DNA from: an uncultured Pelagibacteraceae bacterium
GTDB lineage: Bacteria > Pseudomonadota > Alphaproteobacteria > Pelagibacterales > Pelagibacteraceae
DNA: 64,000 nucleotides
NCBI GenBank assembly: GCA_902628275.1
Contig: CACOMI010000002.1
Coordinates: 116,643 to 180,642, forward strand
Direction of reading: 5' to 3'
Both the position numbers and the translations under genes were made by a program. Every line of letters starts with the position of its first letter. Positions within the stretch are counted from its first letter, which is position 1. The notes below the pieces were generated by a model, which did not search any database, was not told the DNA's origin, and worked only from the letters and a program-made list of their open reading frames with translations. Positions 17,790-26,455 of the stretch are shown piece after piece.

Positions 17790-18700
17790 TAAAAGTATTT
17801 TTTTAAATCCATACCAGTATACAAACTTGCAACTTCATCACCATAACCATTAAACATTATAGTTGGAATCCTTGGACTTATAATACCACCACCAATAACT
17901 CTTTCCGTTGCTTGAGACCATCTTGGGTGATCTACTCTAGGATTAACATTTGAATAAAAACCATATTCGTTAGGTGAAGCTTTCATCCACGAAGATGTTG
18001 GCATTTTTTCAACTAATTTTATATTTACAATTGCTTTAGAACTTTTAAACCCATATTTCCAAGGTACCATTAATCTCAAAGGTGACCCGTTCTGGTTAGG
18101 TAATTTTTTTCCATACAATCCAGTAACTAAAATTGTTAAATCATGCATTGCTTCATCTATTCTTAAACCCTCTTTATAAGGCCAATCTAAAATTGGAAAT
18201 CTTTGGCCAATCATTTGCTCTGGATCTAGAACTGATATGAATTTTACAAATTTAGCTTTACTTGTTGGTAAAACTTTCTTTAAAATTTTATTAAGTGGGA
18301 ACCCTTGCCACGGTATTACCATTGACCAGCCTTCAACACATCTTAATTTGTAAATTCTCTCCTCTGAGGGAAACATTTCAGTTATTTCTTCCATGGAGAG
18401 AGTTATGGGATTTTCAACTTCACCGTCTATTACTATATCCCAAGGTTTTGTATTAAATTTTTGTGATCTCTCAACTGGATCAGATTTACCGGTTCCAAAT
18501 TCATAATAATTATTATAAGTAGTGACATACCTATAATCTGTTAATTTTAACTCATCTTTATTTGTAGTGGCATCGGCTGATGTAAATAAATTTGAGCCAA
18601 CAAGCATAGATCCTGCAGCAAGACCTAAATTTTTAATAAAACTACGTCTATTATTATAAATCTTTTCTGGTGTAACTTCTGAATATTTAAATCTTTTCAT
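17789..18700 (-). CDS. msrP: MsrP, periplasmic methionine sulfoxide reductase (Mo catalytic subunit)
   Basis: A 303-residue molybdopterin enzyme (YedY) that repairs oxidised methionines in periplasmic proteins. The Tat signal is present: NNRRSFIKNLGLAAGSML, followed by a hydrophobic stretch and SADA. The molybdenum-ligand cysteine is in YKLRCVEGWSMVIPWQG, and NGSPLRLMVPWKYGFKS is a conserved cofactor-binding block. It overlaps moaE upstream by 14 bp and leads directly into msrQ, so cofactor synthesis and the enzyme are made from one transcript. Confidence 0.95.
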   Translation of the reverse strand: MKRFKYSEVTPEKIYNNRRSFIKNLGLAAGSMLVGSNLFTSADATTNKDELKLTDYRYVTTYNNYYEFGTGKSDPVERSQKFNTKPWDIVIDGEVENPITLSMEEITEMFPSEERIYKLRCVEGWSMVIPWQGFPLNKILKKVLPTSKAKFVKFISVLDPEQMIGQRFPILDWPYKEGLRIDEAMHDLTILVTGLYGKKLPNQNGSPLRLMVPWKYGFKSSKAIVNIKLVEKMPTSSWMKASPNEYGFYSNVNPRVDHPRWSQATERVIGGGIISPRIPTIMFNGYGDEVASLYTGMDLKKYF

Positions 18701-19139
18701 TTACTAAAGGGTTTCCTTTTAACCATTCACTTTGATTATCAGCATAGTGTTCTTTTTTCCAAATAGGCGTTTTTTTTTTAATTTCTTCAATTATATATCT
18801 CGATAAAACATAAGCTTGATCTCGATGTTTACAAGCAACCGCGATAATTATACTTATTTCTTCCAAATTTAGATATCCTTTTGCATGTTCAATAAATACT
18901 GTTTTATCTTTGATTTTTAATTTTTCACCTGCCTCGTTATAAATTTCTTTAAAACTTTTTAAAACTAACGCGTCGTGACTGTCATAAGTAATACCAATAA
19001 CATTTTTATTATTATTTTGATTTCGAACAGTTCCAGTGAAATAAATTGATGCACCAAAATCTGATGAAGAAACAAATTTTTCAGCTTCTGATAATGTTAG
19101 TTTTTTTTCTTTAATATCTATGACTCTTGCGTGAAGCAT
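18687..19139 (-). CDS. moaE: Molybdopterin synthase large subunit MoaE
   Basis: A 150-residue MoaE, which with MoaD converts precursor Z to molybdopterin. Conserved segments: GASIYFTGTVRN, the AVACKHRDQAYVLSRYIIEE block, and the catalytic lysine region KKTPIWKKEHY. It shares one base with moaD upstream and overlaps msrP by 14 bp. Full length for the family. Confidence 0.94.
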   Translation of the reverse strand: MLHARVIDIKEKKLTLSEAEKFVSSSDFGASIYFTGTVRNQNNNKNVIGITYDSHDALVLKSFKEIYNEAGEKLKIKDKTVFIEHAKGYLNLEEISIIIAVACKHRDQAYVLSRYIIEEIKKKTPIWKKEHYADNQSEWLKGNPLVNEKI

Positions 19140-19408
19140 TAACCTCCTCCAATAGGAGGAATAATAGCGATCTTTTCATTTTTTGTTATTTTATAATTGT
19201 CGCTTACTATATTATTAGTTTCACTACAAAAAACTGAGGATTTTACAATTTTAATGAAGTTTATATTTCCCTTAAAATTTTTATCTAAATATTTAATGAT
19301 TTCATTTCTTAAATCTTTCATTAAAGCTTTATCTTCAACTTCAATTTCTAAGTGATCTTTATCACTAAAATCTCTACTAGAACCAAATAATTCAACTTTA
19401 ATTTTCAT
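19139..19408 (-). CDS. moaD: Molybdopterin synthase sulfur carrier MoaD
   Basis: An 89-residue ubiquitin-like protein. It starts MKIKVELFGSSRDF and ends KIAIIPPIGGG. The C-terminal glycine pair is the site that is adenylylated and thiocarboxylated to donate sulfur in molybdopterin synthase. It lies one base downstream of moaC and shares a base with moaE, the expected partner. Confidence 0.92.
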   Translation of the reverse strand: MKIKVELFGSSRDFSDKDHLEIEVEDKALMKDLRNEIIKYLDKNFKGNINFIKIVKSSVFCSETNNIVSDNYKITKNEKIAIIPPIGGG

Positions 19409-19409
19409 T

Positions 19410-19952
19410 TTAAAATAAATCTTTTAAGAATTCTGGAATACCTTCTGGATTTTTCCATAAACCGCTTTTACCACCTTCTTTAATTAATAATCTAATATTA
19501 TCAATTTTTAGATTAGGGTTAACTATTTTACTTAAATCATAAATCGTAATTAAGGCTGCATTAACTCCCATTATAGCTTCCATTTCTACACCGGTTTTAG
19601 AATACGTAGATACAACACAAAATACTTCTAACGAATTATCTACGTTGTTCATAATTATTTTACATGCCGTATGGTCAATTGATAGTGGATGGCACAAAGG
19701 TATTAATTCACTTGTTTTTTTAACTCCTAATACAGCTGCTACCTCAGCTAAGGATATAGGGTCTCCTTTAGGCATGGCTTCATCTTTAATTAAATTAAAC
19801 ACTTCTTCTCCAACAAAAATTTTACCTGAGGCTAACGCTCTTCTAAAAGTTTGTTTTTTTGATGATACGTCAATCATATGAAAAGAATTGTCTTTAAAAA
19901 TTTCTTTAGCCCAATCTTTTAATGAGTTTTGATTAATTACCTTTAATTTCAA
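19410..19952 (-). CDS. moaC: Cyclic pyranopterin monophosphate synthase MoaC
   Basis: MoaC acts after MoaA to form cyclic pyranopterin phosphate. Diagnostic segments: FHMIDVSSKKQTFRRA, LIPLCHPLSIDHT, TYSKTGVEMEAIMGV and KEGGKSGLW. I prefer a TTG start at 19952. It lies just past the moaA stop, has CTGGGGGATAAA upstream as a Shine-Dalgarno, and gives 180 residues with a leader of normal length. A longer frame starting at a GTG at 19997 would overlap moaA by 44 bp and lacks a ribosome site. Confidence 0.9.
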   Translation of the reverse strand: MKLKVINQNSLKDWAKEIFKDNSFHMIDVSSKKQTFRRALASGKIFVGEEVFNLIKDEAMPKGDPISLAEVAAVLGVKKTSELIPLCHPLSIDHTACKIIMNNVDNSLEVFCVVSTYSKTGVEMEAIMGVNAALITIYDLSKIVNPNLKIDNIRLLIKEGGKSGLWKNPEGIPEFLKDLF

Positions 19953-19953
19953 T

Positions 19954-20946
19954 TTATCCCCCAGTTTTTGATAAATTTTTAGTAGAGCCAGTATCACCTA
20001 ATTCTAAATAATGAGACTCTTTTTTAAATTGCATTTGTTTTAATATTAAATTTTTTAATTCATCAATTTGACTATCTTCTTTTAATAAATGTCTTAAATT
20101 AATTCCTGTATTTCCAAATAAACAAAGTCTCAAATCACCTCTCGATGTAATTCTCAATCTGTTGCATGATTTACAAAAATCTTTTGAGTAGGGAGCTATG
20201 ATACCAAATCTACCTTTAAAGTTAGGGTTAATATAATTTAAAGAAGGCCCAGCATTTTTACCAAAAGTTTGATAAATCCATTGATTTTCATTTAAATATT
20301 TTTTAAATTTTTTAGATGAAACATGATATTTTTTAAAATACTCTAGATTATCGCCAGTTCGCATCAATTCTATATATCTAAAATCGACTTTATTTTTTTT
20401 AATAAATTTTGACCATTGGTCAAAATCTTTTTGAGACGAATTTATTCCATTCAACAGTACTGCGTTAATTTTTATATTTTCAAAACCAGCATCTTGTAAA
20501 TTTTGAATTCCTCTTAAAATTTCTGGTAGCCTATCGTGGCCTGTAATATTCTTAAAAGTTTGTTGATTTAAACTATCTATACTTATGTTTATTCCAGTTA
20601 ACCCACTTTTTATAAGTAATTCTGATTTTTGATCTAAATGATAGCCATTAGTAGTTATTGCTATATTTTGAATTCCAGAATCAAATTTTAGCACTTTAAT
20701 AACATCAAAAAAATCTTTTCTTACTGTAGGTTCTCCTCCTGTAATTCTAATTTTATTAACACCTAAAAGAGAAAAGCATTTTGATAATCGTCTAATTTCA
20801 TCTAAATTGAGAAATTTTCTGTTGTCATTTTTGTCAACTTGATAACCATTTGGTAAACAATAACCACATTTAAAATTACAAACATCAGTTATTGACATTC
20901 TAATATAAGGAAATGTTCTACCGAACTTATCTTTTAGAATGTTCAT
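19954..20946 (-). CDS. moaA: GTP 3',8-cyclase MoaA (radical SAM)
   Basis: A 330-residue radical SAM enzyme catalysing the first step of molybdenum cofactor synthesis from GTP. The N-terminal cluster is bound by the cysteines in DVCNFKCGYCLPNG, and the C-terminal cluster by FCKSCNRLRI and LRLCLFG. The RITGGEPTVRKDF block binds SAM, and the protein ends with the functional Gly-Gly. It is the first gene of the moaACDE-msrPQ-xdhC operon; the promoter must lie within the roughly 55 bp between it and the hairpin at 21001. Confidence 0.95.
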   Translation of the reverse strand: MNILKDKFGRTFPYIRMSITDVCNFKCGYCLPNGYQVDKNDNRKFLNLDEIRRLSKCFSLLGVNKIRITGGEPTVRKDFFDVIKVLKFDSGIQNIAITTNGYHLDQKSELLIKSGLTGINISIDSLNQQTFKNITGHDRLPEILRGIQNLQDAGFENIKINAVLLNGINSSQKDFDQWSKFIKKNKVDFRYIELMRTGDNLEYFKKYHVSSKKFKKYLNENQWIYQTFGKNAGPSLNYINPNFKGRFGIIAPYSKDFCKSCNRLRITSRGDLRLCLFGNTGINLRHLLKEDSQIDELKNLILKQMQFKKESHYLELGDTGSTKNLSKTGG

Positions 20947-21000
20947 ATTATAATTTTATACAATATTATTATATTAACGTGAACAAAATATGAAAAATTT

Positions 21001-21026
21001 AACTTCCAGCTAGGTAGCTGGAAGTT
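21001..21026 (-). terminator. Intrinsic terminator after GYD-domain gene
   Basis: AACTTCCAGCT (21001-21011) and AGCTGGAAGTT (21016-21026) form a perfect 11-bp stem with a four-base loop. Read on the minus strand, the stem is followed by AAATTTTTC, a T-run typical of an intrinsic terminator. It separates the GYD gene from the moaA operon. Confidence 0.85.
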
Positions 21027-21036
21027 AAAATAAGTT

Positions 21037-21363
21037 TTAACCAGCAGGTTTGTAACCAGCCATTGATTTAGCAGCTTGTTGAGCAGCTTTATTCATATCC
21101 ATTTCCTCAAGGATAACCATATCCTCAACTGTCCCGCTTGCTTCAACAGCTAATTTAACACCTGCGAAATTTTCAAAAGGCATATCACCAGTTGTTACAG
21201 CACAAAAGTCATATTGACCTCTTGTGATTGCAAAAGATTCTAATTTTCCACCTGCAGACTCAGTCAGTGCTTTAACAGCAGCTGATCTATCTTGAGTAGG
21301 GTCTTTAATAAAACCTTGAAATGCTTTTGCTGTGTATTTTCCCATTACAAAATATTTAGCCAT
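21037..21363 (-). CDS. GYD domain-containing protein
   Basis: A 108-residue protein of the GYD family (dimeric alpha-beta barrel-like fold). It starts MAKYFVMGKYTAKAFQGF, has the family core TRGQYDFCAVTTGD in place of the exact Gly-Tyr-Asp, and ends in an Ala/Lys-rich tail. Function is unknown. A good AAAAAGGAGGT ribosome site precedes the ATG, suggesting high expression, and a strong terminator follows. It is transcribed alone. Confidence 0.8.
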   Translation of the reverse strand: MAKYFVMGKYTAKAFQGFIKDPTQDRSAAVKALTESAGGKLESFAITRGQYDFCAVTTGDMPFENFAGVKLAVEASGTVEDMVILEEMDMNKAAQQAAKSMAGYKPAG

Positions 21364-21478
21364 TTAGACCTCCTTTTTATGGATCTACTCTAATTCAAAA
21401 ATTGTTAAATAAGAATGTACAAATTGTTTCACCTAAAAAAGTTAGTGATATAAAGATGATTTAAAATTTGCGGTTAGT

Positions 21479-22270
21479 TTAACTATTAAGTCTATTCATT
21501 TCCTTGAGTTCTACCTCAAGTTTGTCTAGCTCTTCGCCACCTGCCATCATTCCAAGCAACTCTTCTCTGCTTATATCTTCTTTTTTAAATGTTCCTAAAC
21601 TTTTACCTCTATTAAGAACTGTAAAGCTATTCCCAACTGGATATGCATGGTGCACGTTATGAGTAATTAAAATTACAGCTAATCCCTCAGACGCCGCTTT
21701 AACCACATATTTCAAAACCATTGAAGCTTGGTGTACACCTAGGGCAGAAGTAGGTTCGTCTAATACTAAAACTTTTGCACCAAAATATATTGCTCTTGAA
21801 ATTGCCAAACATTGTCTTTCACCTCCTGACATTGTCCCAACAGCTTGAGAAGGATCTCTTACATCTATACCAATTTGCCCCATTCTTTCAGCGGCAATTT
21901 TATTTGCTTTTTCAATATCAAAAGTTTTTAAAAAAGGAATTCCTTTAATGGGCTCTCTACCCATAAAAAAATTTCTAGTAATACTCATTAAAGAAACAAG
22001 AGCTAGATCTTGGTAAACTGTACCAATACCCATATCTAAAGCGTCTTTTGGAGAATCAAAAATTGTTTTTTTACCTTCGATTAAAATTTCACCTTCATCA
22101 GGTTTATAAACACCTGCAAGAGTTTTAATTAGCGTCGATTTTCCAGCACCATTATCACCAAGCAAACACATGATTTCACCTTTTTTTAACTTCATAGTGA
22201 CATCTTTAAGTGCAATAACTTTTCCAAAAAACTTACTAATATTATTAAACTCAATTAAATTTTCACTCAT
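21479..22270 (-). CDS. Sugar (probably inositol) ABC importer, ATP-binding protein
   Basis: A 263-residue ABC ATPase of the carbohydrate uptake (FrcA-like, single-domain) type. Walker A is [11 protein letters not shown], the signature [15 protein letters not shown], Walker [13 protein letters not shown], and the switch histidine ILITHNVHH. Sugar importers of this class often have a fused double ATPase of about 500 residues; this one is a single domain that should form a homodimer. It overlaps the permease gene by one base. Specificity for inositol is inferred only from iolG and iolE next door. Confidence 0.9.
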   Translation of the reverse strand: MSENLIEFNNISKFFGKVIALKDVTMKLKKGEIMCLLGDNGAGKSTLIKTLAGVYKPDEGEILIEGKKTIFDSPKDALDMGIGTVYQDLALVSLMSITRNFFMGREPIKGIPFLKTFDIEKANKIAAERMGQIGIDVRDPSQAVGTMSGGERQCLAISRAIYFGAKVLVLDEPTSALGVHQASMVLKYVVKAASEGLAVILITHNVHHAYPVGNSFTVLNRGKSLGTFKKEDISREELLGMMAGGEELDKLEVELKEMNRLNS

Positions 22271-23397
22271 TATTTACTTTCAGTTACTCTTCTTCTTACA
22301 TAATTATTAAATACTACCGCAATTAACATCATTGCACCTAAAAACACTTTAAACCAATCAGTATCTACATCTGTATAAAATATTCCCATTGATACTGTTC
22401 CAAATATTAAAGCACCAAATGCTGCTCCTATTGCTGATCCATAACCACCAGTTAATAAACACCCTCCAACAACAGCTGCAGCGATTGCTTCCAATTCTTT
22501 TAAGTTACCTCTCATTGTATCTGCTGAACCAGCATCCAAAACTTGTATAGTTGCAAAGATGGTTGCAGCAACTGCAGTACCGATAAATAAACTTATTTTA
22601 ACTCTTCCAACAGGAACACCTACATTTGTTGCTCCATTTTTGTCTCCACCAGAAGCAAAAATCCAATTCCCATATCTGGTTTTCATTAAAATCCAAGTTG
22701 CAAATAAAGTTGCCGCTATAAACCAAATCACCGATGGAGGAATACCTGTAGCTAAAGGAGTTCCATCAGTTCTTAGTGCAATTAAATTCATTGAACCTAA
22801 CCAAGTGAACAACCATTTAAATGTATCAGTTGCAAACATCCATGCGATAGGATCATTTTCTATTAAAACTCTTAAGCCAGGAACTTGAGTTCTTCCGGTA
22901 ATTAATCTTGTTATAGCTAAAGTTGCACCTCTAAGAATAAACAACATTGCAAGTGTCACAATAAATGATGGAAGTCCGGTTCTTACTACTAATATACCAT
23001 TGAAATATCCCACTAGTACTGCCATCGCAAAAGCAAAAATTATACTTACCCACAAAGGCCAACCCCAATAAATTGCAGGTATAGCTATACAAATCCCAGC
23101 AAAACCAATCATCGATCCAATCGATAAATCAAACTCACCTCCGATCATTAACATTGCAGCTGCAATTGCAATAATACCTAAGTTTGCAGATACATCTAAA
23201 AAGTTCAGCATACCGTACGCACTAAACATTCCAGTATCGCCTGCAACTATCCCAAAAAATATAAATACTAAAATTGCACCACCAAGGGCACCTAATTCTG
23301 GTCTGTTTAAAATCAATTTTAATTTTGAAACTTTTTGAAGTCTTTCGTCTTGACCTGAGACTTTTTTTGAAGCGATACTTTTTGCTTTTTCAGACAT
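22270..23397 (-). CDS. Sugar (probably inositol) ABC importer, permease
   Basis: A 375-residue inner-membrane permease of the RbsC/FrcC family with about ten hydrophobic segments. Typical blocks are [37 protein letters not shown], and [27 protein letters not shown] polar lysine-rich N-terminal 25 residues precede the first helix. It is second in the operon, 68 bp downstream of the binding-protein gene and separated from it by a hairpin terminator. Confidence 0.92.
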   Translation of the reverse strand: MSEKAKSIASKKVSGQDERLQKVSKLKLILNRPELGALGGAILVFIFFGIVAGDTGMFSAYGMLNFLDVSANLGIIAIAAAMLMIGGEFDLSIGSMIGFAGICIAIPAIYWGWPLWVSIIFAFAMAVLVGYFNGILVVRTGLPSFIVTLAMLFILRGATLAITRLITGRTQVPGLRVLIENDPIAWMFATDTFKWLFTWLGSMNLIALRTDGTPLATGIPPSVIWFIAATLFATWILMKTRYGNWIFASGGDKNGATNVGVPVGRVKISLFIGTAVAATIFATIQVLDAGSADTMRGNLKELEAIAAAVVGGCLLTGGYGSAIGAAFGALIFGTVSMGIFYTDVDTDWFKVFLGAMMLIAVVFNNYVRRRVTESK

Positions 23398-23419
23398 ATA
23401 GATTTGAATCTTTATTAAA

Positions 23420-23455
23420 AAAAAGGCCTAACTAAAAAATTAGCTAGGCCTTTTT
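23420..23455 (-). terminator. Attenuating terminator between binding-protein and permease genes
   Basis: AAAAAGGCCTA (23420-23430) pairs with TAGGCCTTTTT (23445-23455), with further CTAA/TTAG pairing inside. On the minus strand the stem ends in a run of eight T residues. It lies between the binding-protein gene and the permease of the same operon, so partial termination would give more binding protein than permease. Confidence 0.85.
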
Positions 23456-23465
23456 AAAGTATTTT

Positions 23466-24389
23466 TTATCTATAACCTTGAGCTGCCCACTTAATTACTT
23501 TAGCAGCATTGTCAGGAGTTACAAAGCCAGGACCAGTCATAACTACACCAGCTGGCATTGTTCCATATCTCATATACTGACCAAAGATAGCTATTGGTAA
23601 GTAACCTTGTAGGTATTGTTGTTGGTCAATTAAAAACTCTACTTTGCCTGCAGCAGCAGCTTTTAACATTCCTGGTGACATATCAAATGTACCAAGTCTA
23701 ACTTTACCAACTTTTCCAGCAGATTCTAAAGCTTTAAGAGCAGCTTCACCTGCAAGACCAGCACCTAAAGTAAGGATAGTGTCATATCCACCACCCAATT
23801 TAGCTGCAACAGCTTTTTGAATTTCTGTTGGGTCATTAGAAGTTCCTAAGATATCAACTGAACCACCAAAACCTTTTTTGAATCCAGCACATCTTCTGTC
23901 TAGCGCAACGTTTCCAACTTCGTGGTTAACACATAGTGCTTTTTTTCCACCAGCAGCTTTCATTTTTTGTCCGCCACCTACACCAGCTTCAAACTCAGTT
24001 TGTCCAACGTGAGCACTGATACCTAGTGATGCAAAGTCATCTGAACCAGAGTTCATTGAAATTACTGGAATACCAGCAGCGATTGCAGCTTTAACTGATT
24101 TTCCTAAAGCGGCAGCATCTGGAAGAGTAATCACAATACCTTTTGGTTTTTGTGAAACTGCGTTGTCAATTAATTTAGCCATTTCAACCATGTCGAACGT
24201 ACCAGGTGCAGTGTACTTACAAGATATTCCCATATCCGCACATCCTTTATCTACACCATTTTTTGCAACAGACCAAAATGGGTCATTAGCTTGTCCGTGT
24301 GATACAACAATCACGTCTACTGCTAAAGCAGACACTGAAAGCATAATCCACGCAACAAAAGCTAAAATTGATTTGTATATTGTTCTCAT
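23466..24389 (-). CDS. Periplasmic sugar (probably inositol) binding protein
   Basis: A 307-residue periplasmic binding protein of the RbsB/IbpA class. The signal peptide MRTIYKSILAFVAWIMLSVSALA ends in ALA. The mature part begins VDVIVVSHGQANDPFWSVAKNG, the usual first beta-strand and ligand loop, and DNAVSQKPKGIVITLPD is the hinge-side motif. It is the first gene of the importer operon, with a palindromic candidate operator upstream. An inositol ligand is inferred from adjacent iolG and iolE. Confidence 0.92.
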   Translation of the reverse strand: MRTIYKSILAFVAWIMLSVSALAVDVIVVSHGQANDPFWSVAKNGVDKGCADMGISCKYTAPGTFDMVEMAKLIDNAVSQKPKGIVITLPDAAALGKSVKAAIAAGIPVISMNSGSDDFASLGISAHVGQTEFEAGVGGGQKMKAAGGKKALCVNHEVGNVALDRRCAGFKKGFGGSVDILGTSNDPTEIQKAVAAKLGGGYDTILTLGAGLAGEAALKALESAGKVGKVRLGTFDMSPGMLKAAAAGKVEFLIDQQQYLQGYLPIAIFGQYMRYGTMPAGVVMTGPGFVTPDNAAKVIKWAAQGYR

Positions 24390-24407
24390 TATTTTTCCTC
24401 TTGTTTA

Positions 24408-24439
24408 TAAAAGTTAACTTTTAAAGCGTGAAAGTTAAC
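24408..24439. promoter_or_regulatory. Paired GTTAAC palindromes upstream of the ABC operon
   Basis: A 16-bp perfect palindrome centred on GTTAAC (24408-24423) is followed by a second AAAGTTAAC copy (24431-24439). The two GTTAAC centres are 21 bp apart, two helical turns, and lie 20-50 bp upstream of the binding-protein start. This is the geometry of a repressor operator, but no regulator gene is nearby. Confidence 0.45.
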
Positions 24440-24521
24440 ACAAAAAAAACTGTATTGTAAAGAAGACAACCTTAAATTTTAAAAATGGACAAAAAATATA
24501 TTATACAATTAAAAGTTGCAT

Positions 24522-25523
24522 CTAAAATTTAATTTTTAATTGTTTTTTTTGTTTTAATGAATTTAAAGCTGTGTTTGCAACAATTAGGGCACGTCTTCCA
24601 TCCTCAAAGCTTGATATAGGCTTCTTTTTTTTGTTTGCATATAAAGCTAATTCATCTAACTGTAATTTGTAAGCATCAACATATCTTTCAATAAAAAAAT
24701 TAAGCAATGGTTTTTTTTGTGAGGTATTTTTTTTTGTAAAAATTTCTGTTTCATTTTGTTTTTTATTTCCAGAAATAATCATTCCTTTTGAGCCAAATAG
24801 TTCAACTCTCTGATCGTAGCCAAAACTACAGTGCCTTGAATTTGTAATTATACATTGGACACCTTTTTTCGATTTTAAAACACAAGTAGCAAGCTCATAA
24901 TCATTAATTTTATTGAAGTTTTTATTAGAAATATTACTTGCAATTGTAAAAATTGATTCAACTTCATCTTTTTGTAAATAAAACCTAGTCAAGTCAAAGT
25001 CGTGGATCATCATATCTCTAAAAATTCCTCCTGAAATTTTTAAGTAATTCATTGATGGTGGCGCAGGATCTCTACTGGTAATTATTATTTTTTCTAAATT
25101 ACCTATTTTGCCTTTTTCAAGTTCCTCTTTTAAAGAGTTATGTCCAGGATCATATCTTCGGTTAAATCCTAGTTGTATTTTAGGATTAAATTTTTTAATT
25201 TTTTTTAGACATTTATTTACCTTATCAATATTTAAATCTAAAGGTTTTTCACAAAAAATTACTTTTTTATATTTTGCAGCTTCTTCAATTAAATTAATGT
25301 GTGTCGATGTACTTGATGCAATAAATATTACATCTATATTTTTATCTTTAAACGCAATAGAAGGATTATTGATTTTAGTAGCTTTAAATTTTCTGGAAAA
25401 TTTAGTGTTTAGTTTATCATTTACATCAAAAGTATATTTTAAATTAAAACTTCTATGAGAAACTAAATTCTCTCCATGCATTTGACCAATTCTTCCAAGT
25501 CCAATTAATGCTACATTTTTCAT
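24522..25523 (-). CDS. iolG: Gfo/Idh/MocA oxidoreductase, IolG-like inositol 2-dehydrogenase
   Basis: A 333-residue NAD(P)-dependent oxidoreductase. The Rossmann start is NVALIGLGRIGQMHGENL, the cofactor-proximal motif FCEKPLD, and the catalytic Asp/His region GGIFRDMMIHDFDLTRFYL is the form found in inositol 2-dehydrogenases. Length fits IolG (about 330). It oxidises myo-inositol to scyllo-inosose if the assignment holds. It is divergent from iolE by 29 bp and downstream of none of the ABC genes (132 bp to the binding-protein start). Other polyol dehydrogenases share these motifs. Confidence 0.78.
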   Translation of the reverse strand: MKNVALIGLGRIGQMHGENLVSHRSFNLKYTFDVNDKLNTKFSRKFKATKINNPSIAFKDKNIDVIFIASSTSTHINLIEEAAKYKKVIFCEKPLDLNIDKVNKCLKKIKKFNPKIQLGFNRRYDPGHNSLKEELEKGKIGNLEKIIITSRDPAPPSMNYLKISGGIFRDMMIHDFDLTRFYLQKDEVESIFTIASNISNKNFNKINDYELATCVLKSKKGVQCIITNSRHCSFGYDQRVELFGSKGMIISGNKKQNETEIFTKKNTSQKKPLLNFFIERYVDAYKLQLDELALYANKKKKPISSFEDGRRALIVANTALNSLKQKKQLKIKF

Positions 25524-25530
25524 GAGTTTA

Positions 25531-25544
25531 CTTATATATATAAG
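25531..25544. promoter_or_regulatory. Palindrome in the 29-bp iolG/iolE divergent region
   Basis: CTTATATATATAAG is a perfect 14-bp palindrome in the middle of the only DNA separating the two divergent starts. It reads as a -10-like element on both strands. If it is the promoter, both messages would be almost leaderless. AT-rich palindromes of this size also occur by chance. Confidence 0.35.
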
Positions 25545-25552
25545 ACTAAAAT

Positions 25553-26455
25553 ATGTCAGTAAAATTAGGAATCGCCCCTATTGCTTGGAGTAACGACGAT
25601 ATGCCAGAATTAGGCGGGGATACATCTCTAGAACAATGTCTATCAGAGGCAAGCCAAGCAGGATTTATTGGTGTTGAAGCTGGCGGAAAATTTCCAAAAA
25701 AATCAGAAGATTTAATACCTAAGTTAAAACAATTTAAATTAAATCTCTGCTCTGGCTGGTATGCAGCAAATCTAAGAAGAAACTCTGTAGATGAGGAAAA
25801 GGATAATATTCAAGAACAATTGAAATTATTTAAAGACTGTAATTCCCCTTGCATGGTATTTGCTGAGGTCTCTGACTCTATCCAGGGCGATCCAAATAAA
25901 AAATTATCTAGTAGACCTAGGATGCAGTTAGATGAAGCAAAAAAATTTTATCATAAAATATCTGAAATAGGAAAATATTTAGAGGATGAGGAAATGCCAC
26001 TTGCATACCATCATCATATGGGAACCGTAATTGAGACAGAAGAAGATACCATTAGGTTATTAGAAAATACACATGACAGTGTTAAGCTTACTTTAGACAC
26101 TGGTCACATGCTATTTGCTCAAGGTAACTCTCTTAAAATATTAAAAGATTTCTATGAAAGAATAACTCATATACATTGTAAGGATATAAGAAAAAAAGTT
26201 TTAGACAAATCTTTAACAGAAGATTTAAGTTTTAGGGCAGCTTTTTTAGAAGGTGCTTTTACCGTTCCTGGTGATGGCTGTATAGATTACAAACCAATAT
26301 TTGATATTTTAAAACAAAGAAATTATTCTGGTTGGTTGGTAGTAGAAGCTGAGCAAGATCCAGCTAAAGCTAATCCTTTTGAGTACGCAAAGATTGGTTA
26401 TAAATATTTAACTGAAACATTAAATAGAAGCAATATACAGATCTATAAAAACTGA
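25553..26455 (+). CDS. iolE: Myo-inosose-2 dehydratase IolE
   Basis: A 300-residue TIM-barrel (xylose-isomerase-like) enzyme that dehydrates scyllo-inosose, step two of inositol breakdown. Family features: KLGIAPIAWSNDDMPELGG at the N-terminus, the metal-binding stretches MPLAYHHHMGTVIET and VKLTLDTGHMLFA, HIHCKDIR, and the C-terminal GWLVVEAEQDP. These match IolE rather than generic epimerases. It is divergent from iolG, and its stop abuts the convergent pilin-like gene. Confidence 0.9.
   Translation: MSVKLGIAPIAWSNDDMPELGGDTSLEQCLSEASQAGFIGVEAGGKFPKKSEDLIPKLKQFKLNLCSGWYAANLRRNSVDEEKDNIQEQLKLFKDCNSPCMVFAEVSDSIQGDPNKKLSSRPRMQLDEAKKFYHKISEIGKYLEDEEMPLAYHHHMGTVIETEEDTIRLLENTHDSVKLTLDTGHMLFAQGNSLKILKDFYERITHIHCKDIRKKVLDKSLTEDLSFRAAFLEGAFTVPGDGCIDYKPIFDILKQRNYSGWLVVEAEQDPAKANPFEYAKIGYKYLTETLNRSNIQIYKN

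Noticed and set aside
19953-19997. GTG start for moaC at 19997
   Set aside because: It needs a 44-bp overlap with moaA and has no ribosome site, whereas TTG at 19952 has GGGGG upstream and gives a normal N-terminus.
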